Origin: Prevotella sp902465605
GTDB lineage: Bacteria; Bacteroidota; Bacteroidia; Bacteroidales; Bacteroidaceae
Length of the DNA: 64,000 nucleotides
Assembly (NCBI GenBank): GCA_902465605.1
Contig: CABQNT010000008.1
Coordinates: forward strand, 1 to 64,000
Direction of reading: 5' to 3'
Shown: one piece after another, positions 27,972-36,589 of the stretch
Position numbering within the stretch: the first letter of the stretch is position 1
Layout of the letters: every line of letters begins with the position of its first letter
Made by a program: the position numbers and the translations under genes
The notes under the pieces: model-generated
What the model saw: only the letters and a program-made list of their open reading frames with translations
Told to the model about the DNA's origin: nothing
Database searches by the model: none

Positions 27972-30230
27972 ATGCCTATCAAACAAAAGTTAGTCTGCGC
28001 ATGTGCCTTGTTCGGCCTTTTGGCAGGACAAGGGCTGCATGCCCAAAACAAAGAGTTGGTCGATTATGTCAATCCCTACATTGGCAATATCAGTCATTTG
28101 CTGGTTCCTACCTTTGCAACCGTGCAGTTGCCGAACAGCATGTTGCGTGTCTATCCCGAGCGAGGTGATTATACAACGGAACAGGTAAACGGTCTTCCGG
28201 TCATCGTCACCAATCATCGTGAGCGGTCTGCATTCAACATTTCTCCTTATCAAGGCACGCAACCCAAGGCCATTGTGCCACTGAATTATGACCACGAGAA
28301 GCTCACACCCTATGGTTTTGATATCGAGTTGGACGACAATCAGATGAAAGCTCGCTACGCTGTGTCGCACCAAAGTGCGGTTTATGAACTGAATTTCTGG
28401 CAAAAAGACAAGCCCGTGTACGTCATGATCAATTCGCGTGATGGCGGCATGCATTGTACCGGGAACGCCATTAGTGGATTCCAGCGACTCACAGACCAGA
28501 CAAAAGTATACATTTATGCAGAGGTAGACCGTTCTCCCATGCAGATGGGAGCCTTGGAAAACGGTGCAATCAATGCGTCCAAAGCATCGGTTGAAGGCCG
28601 AAACGCCTGCATAGCATTGCGATATGCCGATGGAACACCGCAGGTTCGATTACGTTATGGTGTATCTTTCATCAGTGAAGAGCAGGCCAAGAAGAATCTG
28701 CAGCGAGAAATCCAGCATTTTGATGTCGATGTGGTTGCGGCCAAAGGTCGTCGGATTTGGAATGAGGCACTGGCCAACATTCAGGTCAAAGGCGGTTCTG
28801 AAGACCAGAAAACAGTGCTTTACACCTCCTATTATCGCACTTTTGAACGTCCTATCTGTTACAGTGAGGATGGCAAATACTGGAGTGCCTACGATGGTGC
28901 TGTGCATGAAGATGGCGGCATACCGTTTTATACTGACGACTGGATTTGGGACACCTATCGTGCCGCTCATCCGCTTCGGGCACTCATTCAACCCGAAAAA
29001 GAAGAACACATCATCGAATCTTACCTGCGAATGGCCGAACAGATGGGTACGCTATGGATGCCTACCTTTCCCGAAGTGACAGGCGACTCACGCCGAATGA
29101 ACTCCAATCATGGTATCGCCATGGTGGCCGACGCGTTGTACAAAGGATTGAAAGTGGATGCCAAACGTGGCTATGCGTATTCTCGTAAGGCACTCGAAGA
29201 AAAGACTTTGGCTCCATGGTCGGGCAACCCGGCAGGCTGGATTGATGATTTCTACAAGCAGCATGGCTACATTCCCGCTCTCAAGGAAGGCGAAAAGGAA
29301 ACCGATTCCAATGTGTCTGACTTTGAAAAGCGCCAACCTGTGGCCGTAACACTTGGCACAGCCTACGATGAATGGTGCCTGTCGCGCATTGCCAGCTATC
29401 TGAATAAAAACAAAGAAGCATCCTATTATGAGCGTAGGGGACGTAACTACCGTACTCTCTTCAATCATGAAACCAGCTTTTTTCATCCCAAAGACAAGGA
29501 AGGCAATTTCCTTCAGCCCTTTGATTATCGCTTCTCGGGAGGCATTGGTGCCCGCGATGCCTACGATGAGAACAATGGTTGGACTTATCGTTGGGACGTT
29601 CAGCACAATGTTGCCGACCTGATAAATCTCATGGGTGGGCGTGAACAATTTGTCAAGAATCTGGATCAAACGTTTATTGAGCCCATGGGAAGAGGCAAAC
29701 GGGAGTTCTACACCCAACTTCCAGATCAGACCGGAAACATCGGACAGTTTACCATGGCCAACGAACCCTCGCTGCATATTCCTTATTTATATAACTATGC
29801 GGGCACTCCTTGGAAGACTCAAAAGCGGGTACGGCAAGTCTTGAACACGTGGTTTCGTAACGATTTGATGGGTGTTCCCGGTGATGAAGATGGGGGAGGG
29901 TTGACCTCTTTCGTCGTTTTCTCCAGCATTGGCTTCTATCCAGTGACACCCGGATTCCCCGCTTATAACATTAGCAGCCCTCTGTTCAGCGACATTCAGG
30001 TGCGGTTGGGCAATGGAAAAATCTTCCATATCATCGCCAACAACTGCTCTGATGAGAACAAATACATTCAGCAAGCCACCCTCAATGGCAGAACGTGGAA
30101 CATGCCTTGGTTTTCACACGATGACATCAAAAACGGTGGTACCTTGATCTTGGAAATGGGTAAGCATCCCAATAAATCCTGGGGAGCCGATAAAAAGATG
30201 GCTCCACCCTCATTGGATGCGGAGCAATAG
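27972..30230 (+). CDS. Glycoside hydrolase family 92 alpha-mannosidase
   Basis: The 752-residue protein has a signal peptide (about 1-24, ending LHAQ) followed by LVDYVNPYIGN, the standard GH92 start. The (alpha/alpha)6 catalytic domain is recognised by TDDWIWDTYRAAHPL (~318-332), MGRGKREFYTQLPDQ, NEPSLHIPYLYNYAG and GDEDGGGLTSFVVFSSIGFYPVTPG, the last holding conserved acidic residues. GH92 enzymes are calcium-dependent exo-mannosidases, mostly acting on alpha-1,2/1,3-mannose of N-glycans or yeast mannan. It is not next to the susCD pairs. It has its own promoter and terminator, so it acts as a single-gene unit, probably periplasmic or at the outer surface. Confidence 0.95.
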   Translation: MPIKQKLVCACALFGLLAGQGLHAQNKELVDYVNPYIGNISHLLVPTFATVQLPNSMLRVYPERGDYTTEQVNGLPVIVTNHRERSAFNISPYQGTQPKAIVPLNYDHEKLTPYGFDIELDDNQMKARYAVSHQSAVYELNFWQKDKPVYVMINSRDGGMHCTGNAISGFQRLTDQTKVYIYAEVDRSPMQMGALENGAINASKASVEGRNACIALRYADGTPQVRLRYGVSFISEEQAKKNLQREIQHFDVDVVAAKGRRIWNEALANIQVKGGSEDQKTVLYTSYYRTFERPICYSEDGKYWSAYDGAVHEDGGIPFYTDDWIWDTYRAAHPLRALIQPEKEEHIIESYLRMAEQMGTLWMPTFPEVTGDSRRMNSNHGIAMVADALYKGLKVDAKRGYAYSRKALEEKTLAPWSGNPAGWIDDFYKQHGYIPALKEGEKETDSNVSDFEKRQPVAVTLGTAYDEWCLSRIASYLNKNKEASYYERRGRNYRTLFNHETSFFHPKDKEGNFLQPFDYRFSGGIGARDAYDENNGWTYRWDVQHNVADLINLMGGREQFVKNLDQTFIEPMGRGKREFYTQLPDQTGNIGQFTMANEPSLHIPYLYNYAGTPWKTQKRVRQVLNTWFRNDLMGVPGDEDGGGLTSFVVFSSIGFYPVTPGFPAYNISSPLFSDIQVRLGNGKIFHIIANNCSDENKYIQQATLNGRTWNMPWFSHDDIKNGGTLILEMGKHPNKSWGADKKMAPPSLDAEQ

Positions 30231-30335
30231 GGCGCCGTCTGCGCTCGAATCTTTCTATATGATTCACCCTTTTTCAGCACAGTGCCTGACATAAGTCAGC
30301 CCGTTGGGCGTGAATTCGTGTACAGGCAGGCTATC

Positions 30336-30382
30336 CGTTGGTGCAATTCCCTGCAAGTTGGGAATTGCACCAACGATTTTTC
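30336..30382 (+). terminator. Intrinsic terminator after the GH92 gene
   Basis: A perfect 16-bp stem (30336-30351 with 30360-30375) and an 8-base loop are followed by ATTTTTCTTG. It is located about 105 bases past the GH92 stop. Confidence 0.9.
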
Positions 30383-30468
30383 TTGATACTTTTAGCGAGA
30401 TTCAGCTTTTCATCTTCTTTTGTAATAAATCATGCCCTTCATCCGTTTATATAGAAAAAATAAACATC

Positions 30469-31206
30469 ATGAAGAAGTTATTGCTGTCTATGGCCCTGTT
30501 GATGGCCTGCACATTTGCCATGGCTCAACGCAGTGTTGGGACGTGGTCACTGATTCCCAAGGTAGGGGTGAACTTGGCAAACATCTCTAATTTTGACGTT
30601 GTCATTGGTGGTTTATCCCCTGATGGGCAGCAGAATGAAGTTGAGCAGAAATCAAAGTACCGCGAAGGATTTATCGGTGGACTGGACGTACAGTATCAAG
30701 CGGTGGATCAGGTGGCGTTCTCTGCCGGTGTGTTTTATTCGGTTCAGGGAATGCGTTTTCCGCCATCAGAAACGATTGATAAGGCAAAAGTACACTATAC
30801 GTCTGAAGATGTTCAGTGGAAATACGATTATCTCACACTTCCCTTGATGGCTCATGTGGCGGTTCTTCCTGGTTTTTCGTTCAATGCTGGCGTGCAGATG
30901 GGCTACCTCTTGTCGGCAAAAGGTAGGGCAACCTTGTCGCAATTTACGGTCGACAAAGAAGGAAAAGCGCATTATCAGACTAACGAGAAGGGGCATTTGC
31001 TGTATGCCTACACCGAAAAATACGACAACCTGTCCTACTCAAAGCGCTTCGACGTTTCCATTCCTGTGGGCTTTTCGTTGGAGTACAGCCATGTGGTGCT
31101 GGATGCAAGATACAACTTCGGCCTGACCAAGATGAACAAATATACCCAAGATAGAATGAAAAACAAGGTGTTCACCTTCACGGTTGGCTATGTGTTTGAC
31201 CTTTGA
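30469..31206 (+). CDS. Small outer-membrane beta-barrel protein (porin-family/PorT-like fold)
   Basis: The start is ATG 30469 (MKKLLLSMALLMAC); the longer frame from 30304 would run through the upstream terminator. The 245-residue protein has a signal peptide ending AMAQ (~22). Alternating hydrophobic strands include IPKVGVNLANIS, FIGGLDVQYQAV, YDYLTLPLMAHV, FNAGVQMGYLLSAKG and LDARYNFGLTKM, and it ends in VFTFTVGYVFDL, a typical final barrel strand. This is the outer-membrane protein beta-barrel domain found in many uncharacterised Bacteroidetes porin-like proteins. It should sit in the outer membrane with 8-10 strands. Function unknown, with no informative neighbour. Confidence 0.85.
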   Translation: MKKLLLSMALLMACTFAMAQRSVGTWSLIPKVGVNLANISNFDVVIGGLSPDGQQNEVEQKSKYREGFIGGLDVQYQAVDQVAFSAGVFYSVQGMRFPPSETIDKAKVHYTSEDVQWKYDYLTLPLMAHVAVLPGFSFNAGVQMGYLLSAKGRATLSQFTVDKEGKAHYQTNEKGHLLYAYTEKYDNLSYSKRFDVSIPVGFSLEYSHVVLDARYNFGLTKMNKYTQDRMKNKVFTFTVGYVFDL

Positions 31207-31307
31207 TAGTTAAACGCGACTCATAGTAAAATTACGTTCTCCACTATCCTCGAAATTGTAAACAGAAAAGGCTTTTTTGGTGGTGCTCATCAGTTGTTTT
31301 TCAATAA
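31207..31307. other. Spacer before repeat array B1
   Basis: The 363 bases between the outer-membrane protein and the urea transporter are gene-free. This first 100 bases shows no clear terminator or ORF. The remainder holds the repeat array at 31308-31395 and the urea transporter promoter. Confidence 0.5.
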
Positions 31308-31395
31308 CATAGAGTTTGGGTGCTAAAGTCATAGAGTTTGGGCGTTAAAGTCATAGAGTTTGGACGCTAAAGTCATTGAGTTTAGTCACGCTCCT
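31308..31395. repeat. 22-bp tandem repeat array (family B, locus 1)
   Basis: Four units begin at 31308, 31330, 31352 and 31374, an exact 22-bp period. Each reads CAT(A/T)GAGTTT(G/A)g, then a short variable part, then (C/G)(T/C)TAAAGT. Units 1-3 differ at only a few positions; unit 4 decays. Each unit junction, CTAAAGTCATAGAGTTTGG, is an imperfect palindrome. Related arrays lie at 43501, 55365 and 63816. Confidence 0.88.
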
Positions 31396-31494
31396 CATGC
31401 TGCTGGAAATCAATTACTTACGTTTGGCCGTTTTTAGAAAAATCCTTTTTCTATAATAAACGTGGTGCTATAAATTTCCGTTTATTTGTTCTCT

Positions 31495-31528
31495 TTTACA
31501 CATATATCATAACTTTTACTTAATTTTG
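31495..31528 (+). promoter_or_regulatory. Promoter of the urea transporter-C10 protease pair
   Basis: TTTG (31495-31498) and TAATTTTG (31521-31528) are separated by 22 bases, slightly longer than the optimum. The leader to ATG 31570 is about 35 nt. Confidence 0.6.
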
Positions 31529-31569
31529 CCCGCAGAAACGGACAAAAACTCTTCTTAAGTGACAACTCC

Positions 31570-32436
31570 ATGCAGATGATGAAAAGTATACTTCGTGGTG
31601 TGGGACAGGTGATGTTTCAAGGCAATGCGCTGTCGGGCGCATTGATGCTTGCAGGTATTGCTTGCAACTCCCTCCTCATGTGCTTGTTTGCCTTGGTTGG
31701 AAGTGCCATTGGCACATGTACAGCTGTTGCCCTTCGATATGACGGGGGGCGCATCCGTGACGGATTGTATGGTTTTAATGCTGCGCTGGTAGGCATCGCC
31801 GTACCCTGTTTTATGCCCATCCATGTGGGTTCTGTATTGCTCATGGTAGTGGCTTGTGTGCTGTCAACGCTGGTGACGCGACTGTTCGAGCGGCAACGCT
31901 TTGTCCCTGCGCTCACCGCACCCTTCGTGCTCATCACCTGGGCGATGCTGCTGTTGGGTCATATTTTCCCCCAGTTACAGCTGCCAGCAACGACAGCTGC
32001 CGATACTGCGGAAACTTTCTCGCTGATTAAAGCCGTCTCGCTGAGCTTTGGACAAATCATGCTTCAGGGCAACAGCCTGCTCACGGGCTTGTTGTTTTTC
32101 CTTGCCATTTGTGTCAATTCGCGCAAGATGGGCGTGGAATCGCTTGTCGCTTGTGCTCTGTGTCTCGCCGTGGTGTGGGTGCCGGGTGTCAGTACTACTT
32201 CGGTCAACAACGGTATGTATGGCTACAATGCCATTCTTGCGGTTTTGGCAGTCGCCAACATTCTTGGCATTGGCTCATGGACTTACGTCAAGGCATTGGT
32301 AGCCTTGATGCTTACGTTGCTGATGCAATACGCCGGTTTGCACATGGGTATTGTCACGCTCACCGCACCTTTCGTGTTGTCGGTGTGGTTAGTAGCGTTG
32401 TATCAGACTTTCGTCGTTAAAACCAAACAAGACTAA
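31570..32436 (+). CDS. Urea transporter (UT family)
   Basis: The 288-residue membrane protein has two homologous halves, each with the UT signature: IRDGLYGFNAALVGIAVP (~62-79) and VNNGMYGYNAILAVLAVA (~211-228). Each half begins with a QGN motif (VMFQGNALSG and IMLQGNSLLTG) and ends with LTAPFVL. This internal duplication is diagnostic of urea channels of the bacterial UT/SLC14 type, which pass urea down its gradient across the inner membrane. No urease or arginase gene is present in the window. The stop codon is 4 bases before the GTG start of the C10 protease gene, so the two are co-transcribed. Confidence 0.92.
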   Translation: MQMMKSILRGVGQVMFQGNALSGALMLAGIACNSLLMCLFALVGSAIGTCTAVALRYDGGRIRDGLYGFNAALVGIAVPCFMPIHVGSVLLMVVACVLSTLVTRLFERQRFVPALTAPFVLITWAMLLLGHIFPQLQLPATTAADTAETFSLIKAVSLSFGQIMLQGNSLLTGLLFFLAICVNSRKMGVESLVACALCLAVVWVPGVSTTSVNNGMYGYNAILAVLAVANILGIGSWTYVKALVALMLTLLMQYAGLHMGIVTLTAPFVLSVWLVALYQTFVVKTKQD

Positions 32437-32440
32437 AAAA

Positions 32441-35059
32441 GTGAAAATAAAAAGATGGTTAAGCCCCACCTTATGGGGCATTGTGCTTGCCACAACGGTG
32501 AGCATTCCCACCTTGGGCAAGATAGTGACAGTGGACAAGTCGATAAGTATTGCCCGCAAATATGTCAATGTGAGTCTTTCGGAACGCCATGCTACGAGGG
32601 CTTCGCATGGTATACCACCTTATTATATTTATAACGACCGCCACGGACGGGGTTTTGTTGTGGTGGCAGGCGATGATGCCATGGGACAAGTGTTGGGCTA
32701 TTCGCACACAGGAGCGCTTGACACGCTGCGTGCAAGCGAGGAACTTAAATTCCTGTTGAGTGCCTATCGTGACGCCTTTCATCAATTGCAAAGGCAACCC
32801 GCCACAAGAGCTACCGTTACCACTACGCCCCCCAACCGAAAGGAGGTGGCTCCGTTGCTCACAACGGCATGGAGTCAAGACGACCCTTACAATCGTCGTA
32901 CGGGGTACAACTACACGGGATGTGTGGCTACGGCGGTGGCGCAAATCATGTATTATCATCGCTGGCCAGAGCGTGGAAAGGGCAAGTACTCGTACAAGGT
33001 GAGTTATGACAACCGCCCGATGAACGTGGATTTTAGTAAGTCGGTATACCCATGGGACAAGATGTTGCCCAAATACAACACACGCAAGGCACTTGCCAAT
33101 GCGGAGGCTTGCGACGCTGTGGCGCTGCTCATGCGCGATGTGGGCGTGTCGGTGAACATGCAATACAGTCCCACATCCAGCGGTGCACAAACCTTCATGG
33201 CTGCCAAGGCACTGAAAACGTACTTCAATTATTCCACCTCCATGCTCAACAAGTCTGATGAGGGTGCAGCTGCTTTCACCCAGATATTGCGCAAGGAGAT
33301 AGAAAACGGCTTCCCCGTGTACATCAGCGGCAGCGTGAAGTCGGGCGGTAGCGGACACGCATGGGTAGTAGACGGTGTAGATAAGGACAACCTCTTTCAC
33401 ATGAATTTTGGTTGGGGAGGCGGTGGCGACGGCTATTTCTCCGTCACAGCACTAAATCTTTCCACCACAGGACAGGAGTTTGGCGGTAAACCTCTCTCCT
33501 TCAACAAGCAGGTGCAGATAGTTTTGGTGCATCCCAATAAGCCTGAAAGCGCTCCTATTGATGCCGAACTTGCTGACGATGCCCCCAACTTGTGTTTCAA
33601 CTCGGAGGGCAACATGACCGTAGTTGGCGGCATACCCACCGACAAACAGCGACCCATGACGGTTAGCTATCACCACTTTAAGAACCAAGCCGATGGAACA
33701 TTTGCTGGAGATATTGGCTTGGGCGTGTACAACGAGCAGGGCAAGCAAGTAAAAGTATTGCCATCGGCATGGCACGACAAAGGCGGATATACCGCAGAGC
33801 GCGGCAAATATAACGATGGTGTGCTGCAATCGGGACAGTTGATTGATGATGCTTGCACGTTTACGATGAATCTTGAAGAGCTTGCAGATGGACGCTACTA
33901 TTTGCAAGCTGTATGTGCCAGCCTCAAAGATAATTCTACCTATGGGGCATGGTGCAAGATGAAAACCGCACCACGCATAGCCTTTCAGGTGCAAGGCAAC
34001 GATGTGCGCCTATTTGAGAAGCCCGATGACAAGGTACCTTTCGTATTGGCTTCCCACCCCTATACGTTCAAACCGTGTACTGCCGGCAACAAAGCCACGC
34101 TGTGCCTAAGCATACGCAAACTCACAGGTACGCCTTTCGATGGCACGGTGAAGGTGTCGCTCGTGGATGATGGCAATCGTGTGGTTGCTACTGGACAAAC
34201 CGCAGAGGCTGTGGACTTTGAGATGTTTGCCGAGACAGAGGTGAGGGTGGATATGCACTTGCCCGACCATCTGCAGTCCAAGGAATACAAACTGAAGGTA
34301 GAGGTAATCAAGCAATATGATACTGGTAGCATTGCAACGGTGGGCATGGTGCATGGCAACGAGCCATCTACGTTGCAGGTGGAGGCAGCTAAGCCCAGCG
34401 ACAAGCTTTTCGCACAACTCTTGGGAATGGTGCAAGACAACAGTGGTTCGTCTATATCTCCCATGAACGTTGACCTCTGTAGCAATCCATTGCTCAAGAT
34501 AGGAGTGGTGATGACGCTCGCACCTCAAGCCACCTACAACGGCAAATTGACGCTTTGCCTGATTGATACGAAGACCCAGCGACGCATAGCCTTGGGCGGT
34601 AGTGCTCAAAAACAATACAACTTGTCGGGTGGAGGAGATAATGAAATCTTTGTTACAGGATGGTTGAGAAACAAGGACAGCTTGCCCGTCATCAACAATC
34701 GTACATACCGATTGGCATTGATGGGTATGGTAGACGGCGTGGAGTGTGATTTATGGAACGAGAACTGCCCTCCCTTTGAAGTGTCGTTTATGAACAGTAT
34801 TTACAATGATTATCCTGACGAATCCACGCATATAGACGCAACACAAAGCTCGCTACGCATGGTGCGAGGTGGTAACTGGATTGACGTACAGGGCGAGGAT
34901 TTGGCGCATGTGCAGGTGTTCGCACTCGATGGAACCCTGCTTGCCGCCTCTGAAGCCCACGGACAACGCTCTGTGAGGTTGCACGTTCCTGTCGCACAAG
35001 TGGTTGTTGTGCGAGTGAAAACCCTTCATGGCAGCACCTTAACGAAGACGTTAAGATAA
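32441..35059 (+). CDS. Secreted C10-family cysteine protease (streptopain/interpain-like) with T9SS C-terminal domain
   Basis: The 872-residue protein starts at GTG 32441, 4 bases after the urea transporter. It has a signal peptide (~1-26) and a streptopain-type propeptide (YYIYNDRHGRGFVVVAGDD). The catalytic domain has Cys161 in NYTGCVATAVAQIMYYHRWP, His306 in GSGHAWVVDG and the FGWGGGGDGYF loop. About 450 residues of beta-rich repeats follow. The last ~75 residues (VQVFALDGTLL, then VVVVRVKTLHGSTLTKTLR) match a type-A C-terminal sorting domain, so export by the type IX system and surface attachment or release are expected. Interpain A of Prevotella intermedia, which degrades host proteins and haemoglobin, has the same pro-catalytic plan. 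Substrate here is inferred. Confidence 0.93.
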   Translation: MKIKRWLSPTLWGIVLATTVSIPTLGKIVTVDKSISIARKYVNVSLSERHATRASHGIPPYYIYNDRHGRGFVVVAGDDAMGQVLGYSHTGALDTLRASEELKFLLSAYRDAFHQLQRQPATRATVTTTPPNRKEVAPLLTTAWSQDDPYNRRTGYNYTGCVATAVAQIMYYHRWPERGKGKYSYKVSYDNRPMNVDFSKSVYPWDKMLPKYNTRKALANAEACDAVALLMRDVGVSVNMQYSPTSSGAQTFMAAKALKTYFNYSTSMLNKSDEGAAAFTQILRKEIENGFPVYISGSVKSGGSGHAWVVDGVDKDNLFHMNFGWGGGGDGYFSVTALNLSTTGQEFGGKPLSFNKQVQIVLVHPNKPESAPIDAELADDAPNLCFNSEGNMTVVGGIPTDKQRPMTVSYHHFKNQADGTFAGDIGLGVYNEQGKQVKVLPSAWHDKGGYTAERGKYNDGVLQSGQLIDDACTFTMNLEELADGRYYLQAVCASLKDNSTYGAWCKMKTAPRIAFQVQGNDVRLFEKPDDKVPFVLASHPYTFKPCTAGNKATLCLSIRKLTGTPFDGTVKVSLVDDGNRVVATGQTAEAVDFEMFAETEVRVDMHLPDHLQSKEYKLKVEVIKQYDTGSIATVGMVHGNEPSTLQVEAAKPSDKLFAQLLGMVQDNSGSSISPMNVDLCSNPLLKIGVVMTLAPQATYNGKLTLCLIDTKTQRRIALGGSAQKQYNLSGGGDNEIFVTGWLRNKDSLPVINNRTYRLALMGMVDGVECDLWNENCPPFEVSFMNSIYNDYPDESTHIDATQSSLRMVRGGNWIDVQGEDLAHVQVFALDGTLLAASEAHGQRSVRLHVPVAQVVVVRVKTLHGSTLTKTLR

Positions 35060-35139
35060 AACTTTGGATATAGGTTATTCAGCAACTATATGCGAAAAAT
35101 ATTGCCGTATTGTTGCTGTAGTCATTGTCAAGCCTCGGC

Positions 35140-35619
35140 TTATTCTGGATAAACCAGGTTTTTGTCTTCAATCTTCTGCAGTACCTCTTCAACGAATTTG
35201 CGTGATTCAAGTTTCGCCATGGGTAAGTCGTGCAACAGGTAGTTGCCACAATCCTTGGGTTGTGCACCGGGAATCTCACCCTCATAGTTGGCAATGAAGC
35301 TGAAGGTGCGTATCATCAAGTCGACGATGTCGCTGCTTTTCAGATCGCCATGTATAATAAGGTAGTTGCCGGTGAGGCATCCCATGGGCCCCCAGTAAAC
35401 GATTTTGTCTTTCCACTGGGCATCATTGCGCAGATAGGTGGCTGCCAAATGCTCGATGGTGTGCAAGGCACCGATGTGTAACGCGGGTTCGCGGTTGGGC
35501 TCTTTCATGCGGATGTCGAAAGTGGTGATGACTTCAGAGCCGACAACGTCTTGCCTACTTACATAAATACCACGCAACAGTTTGTTGTGGTTGATGGTGA
35601 ATGAGGGAATCTTATTCAT
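35140..35619 (-). CDS. luxS: S-ribosylhomocysteine lyase LuxS
   Basis: The 159-residue enzyme cleaves S-ribosylhomocysteine to homocysteine and DPD, the precursor of autoinducer-2. The metal-binding HTIEH is at 53-57 and Cys124 in KDCGNYLLHDLP completes the site; GPMGCLTGNYL holds the other active-site cysteine (Cys81). Length is typical. The gene lies downstream of mtnN on the same strand, but the 170-base spacer is packed with AACT-type repeats right up to the ATG. No TAnnTTTG box was found in the spacer, so transcription probably comes from the mtnN promoter. Confidence 0.97.
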   Translation of the reverse strand: MNKIPSFTINHNKLLRGIYVSRQDVVGSEVITTFDIRMKEPNREPALHIGALHTIEHLAATYLRNDAQWKDKIVYWGPMGCLTGNYLIIHGDLKSSDIVDLMIRTFSFIANYEGEIPGAQPKDCGNYLLHDLPMAKLESRKFVEEVLQKIEDKNLVYPE

Positions 35620-35791
35620 TTTTTAGTTTTTTAGTTTGTGAGTTTTTTAGTTTGTGAGTTGTTAGTTGACGAGGTTTTAGTTGACAAGTTGACGAGTTGA
35701 TGGTTTTTCTTCATTCATGGGGTTTATGGTTGATGCGCCAATAGAAGAAGCTATCAACTTGTCAACTCGTAAACTTGTCAACTTGTAAACT
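35620..35791. repeat. AACT-type short repeat arrays filling the mtnN-luxS spacer, forming a large inverted repeat (family A, locus 1)
   Basis: Read on the minus strand, the spacer begins right after the mtnN stop with TTTACAAGTTGACAAG-type units and ends just before the luxS ATG with units of the form AACTCACAAACTAAAA. The two blocks (35620-35702 and 35752-35791) are in opposite orientation. Arms 35681-35701 and 35752-35772 pair at 19 of 21 positions across a loop of about 50 bases. The basic unit is 7-9 bases. The M13 peptidase spacer (41124-41227) has the same repeats. Confidence 0.85.
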
Positions 35792-36476
35792 ATCCCACTA
35801 TCTGTATAAACTCTTTGGTGACATGGAACGAATGGTTGGCCAATCGCTCCCAAAAATCATAATACTGTGCCGCATTTGTATCCTTTAAAGGCACGTCACT
35901 GATTATGCGGAAGGAGATGAACGGCGTGTGATAAAGGTAACAGGTTTGGGCAATGGCACAACTCTCCATGTCAACAGCCATGGCTGTGGGAAAAGAGGAA
36001 AGTATTTGTTGCATCTTCTCTTTGCTGTCAACAAACCAATCGCCACTCACAATGAGACCGCTACGAATGTTCGTGCCGCAGTCGATGGCACACGCCTTAC
36101 GCACCAATTCGGCTGGAGAGGCATAACTTGCGGGCATTCCCATGATTTGACCTGCTTCGCACTCTTTGCCACAATAAGCATCGTGGTAACAACATTGTGT
36201 GCTTACAACCACGTCGGTAGGACTTAAAGACACATCTACACCACCCGCACATCCAGATGATATCACCAAATCGGGGTGATGATGGTTTATCAATTCCACC
36301 GCACCAATGGCAGCATTTACCTTTCCAATGCCACATTGTTGCATCACGATTTCGTGTTGTCCAATGCGTCCCGTGATGACTGACAGATGCCGATGCTGTT
36401 GTGTCTGCATGTCTTCAAGCAAGGATTTGAGTTGCGTGAACTCTTTCTCCATGGCCACGATGATACCTATTTTCAT
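35790..36476 (-). CDS. mtnN: 5'-methylthioadenosine/S-adenosylhomocysteine nucleosidase
   Basis: The 228-residue enzyme removes adenine from S-adenosylhomocysteine and methylthioadenosine. MKIGIIVAMEKEF gives the N-terminal catalytic Glu12. SSGCAGGVD (74-81), VVVSTQCCYHDA, AVDMESCAIAQ (Glu171) and ISDVP (Asp194) complete the nucleosidase active site. Its product S-ribosylhomocysteine is the LuxS substrate, and luxS is the next gene downstream on the same strand. A minus-strand -7 box lies at 36507-36500, 24 bases before the ATG, and the yfhO-type gene is divergent. Confidence 0.97.
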   Translation of the reverse strand: MKIGIIVAMEKEFTQLKSLLEDMQTQQHRHLSVITGRIGQHEIVMQQCGIGKVNAAIGAVELINHHHPDLVISSGCAGGVDVSLSPTDVVVSTQCCYHDAYCGKECEAGQIMGMPASYASPAELVRKACAIDCGTNIRSGLIVSGDWFVDSKEKMQQILSSFPTAMAVDMESCAIAQTCYLYHTPFISFRIISDVPLKDTNAAQYYDFWERLANHSFHVTKEFIQIVG

Positions 36477-36499
36477 GATTGTTGTTTGCTATTTGGCTG

Positions 36500-36507
36500 C
36501 AAAGGTA
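36500..36507 (-). promoter_or_regulatory. -7 box of the mtnN(-luxS) promoter
   Basis: TACCTTTG on the minus strand (36507-36500) lies 24 bases before the mtnN ATG. No clear -33 TTTG at the right distance was seen. It is part of a divergent promoter region with the box at 36552. Confidence 0.5.
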
Positions 36508-36551
36508 GCAAAAAATGGTTGCACAGGCAGGTGTAAACGGTAAAGTTTTGT

Positions 36552-36559
36552 TATCTTTG
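36552..36559 (+). promoter_or_regulatory. -7 box of the YfhO-family gene promoter
   Basis: TATCTTTG at 36552-36559 lies 31 bases before the ATG at 36590. The -33 position has no good TTTG. An in-frame upstream start at 36515 would sit upstream of this box and is unlikely to be used. Confidence 0.5.
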
Positions 36560-36589
36560 TGCCTAAATCTTAACATTAAACAGCTATTC

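Noticed and set aside
31308..31395. CRISPR array
   Set aside because: Repeats are contiguous without spacers, units vary, and no cas genes are in the window.
32471..33400. 309-codon minus-strand ORF
   Set aside because: Antisense to the C10 protease catalytic domain; no domain of its own.
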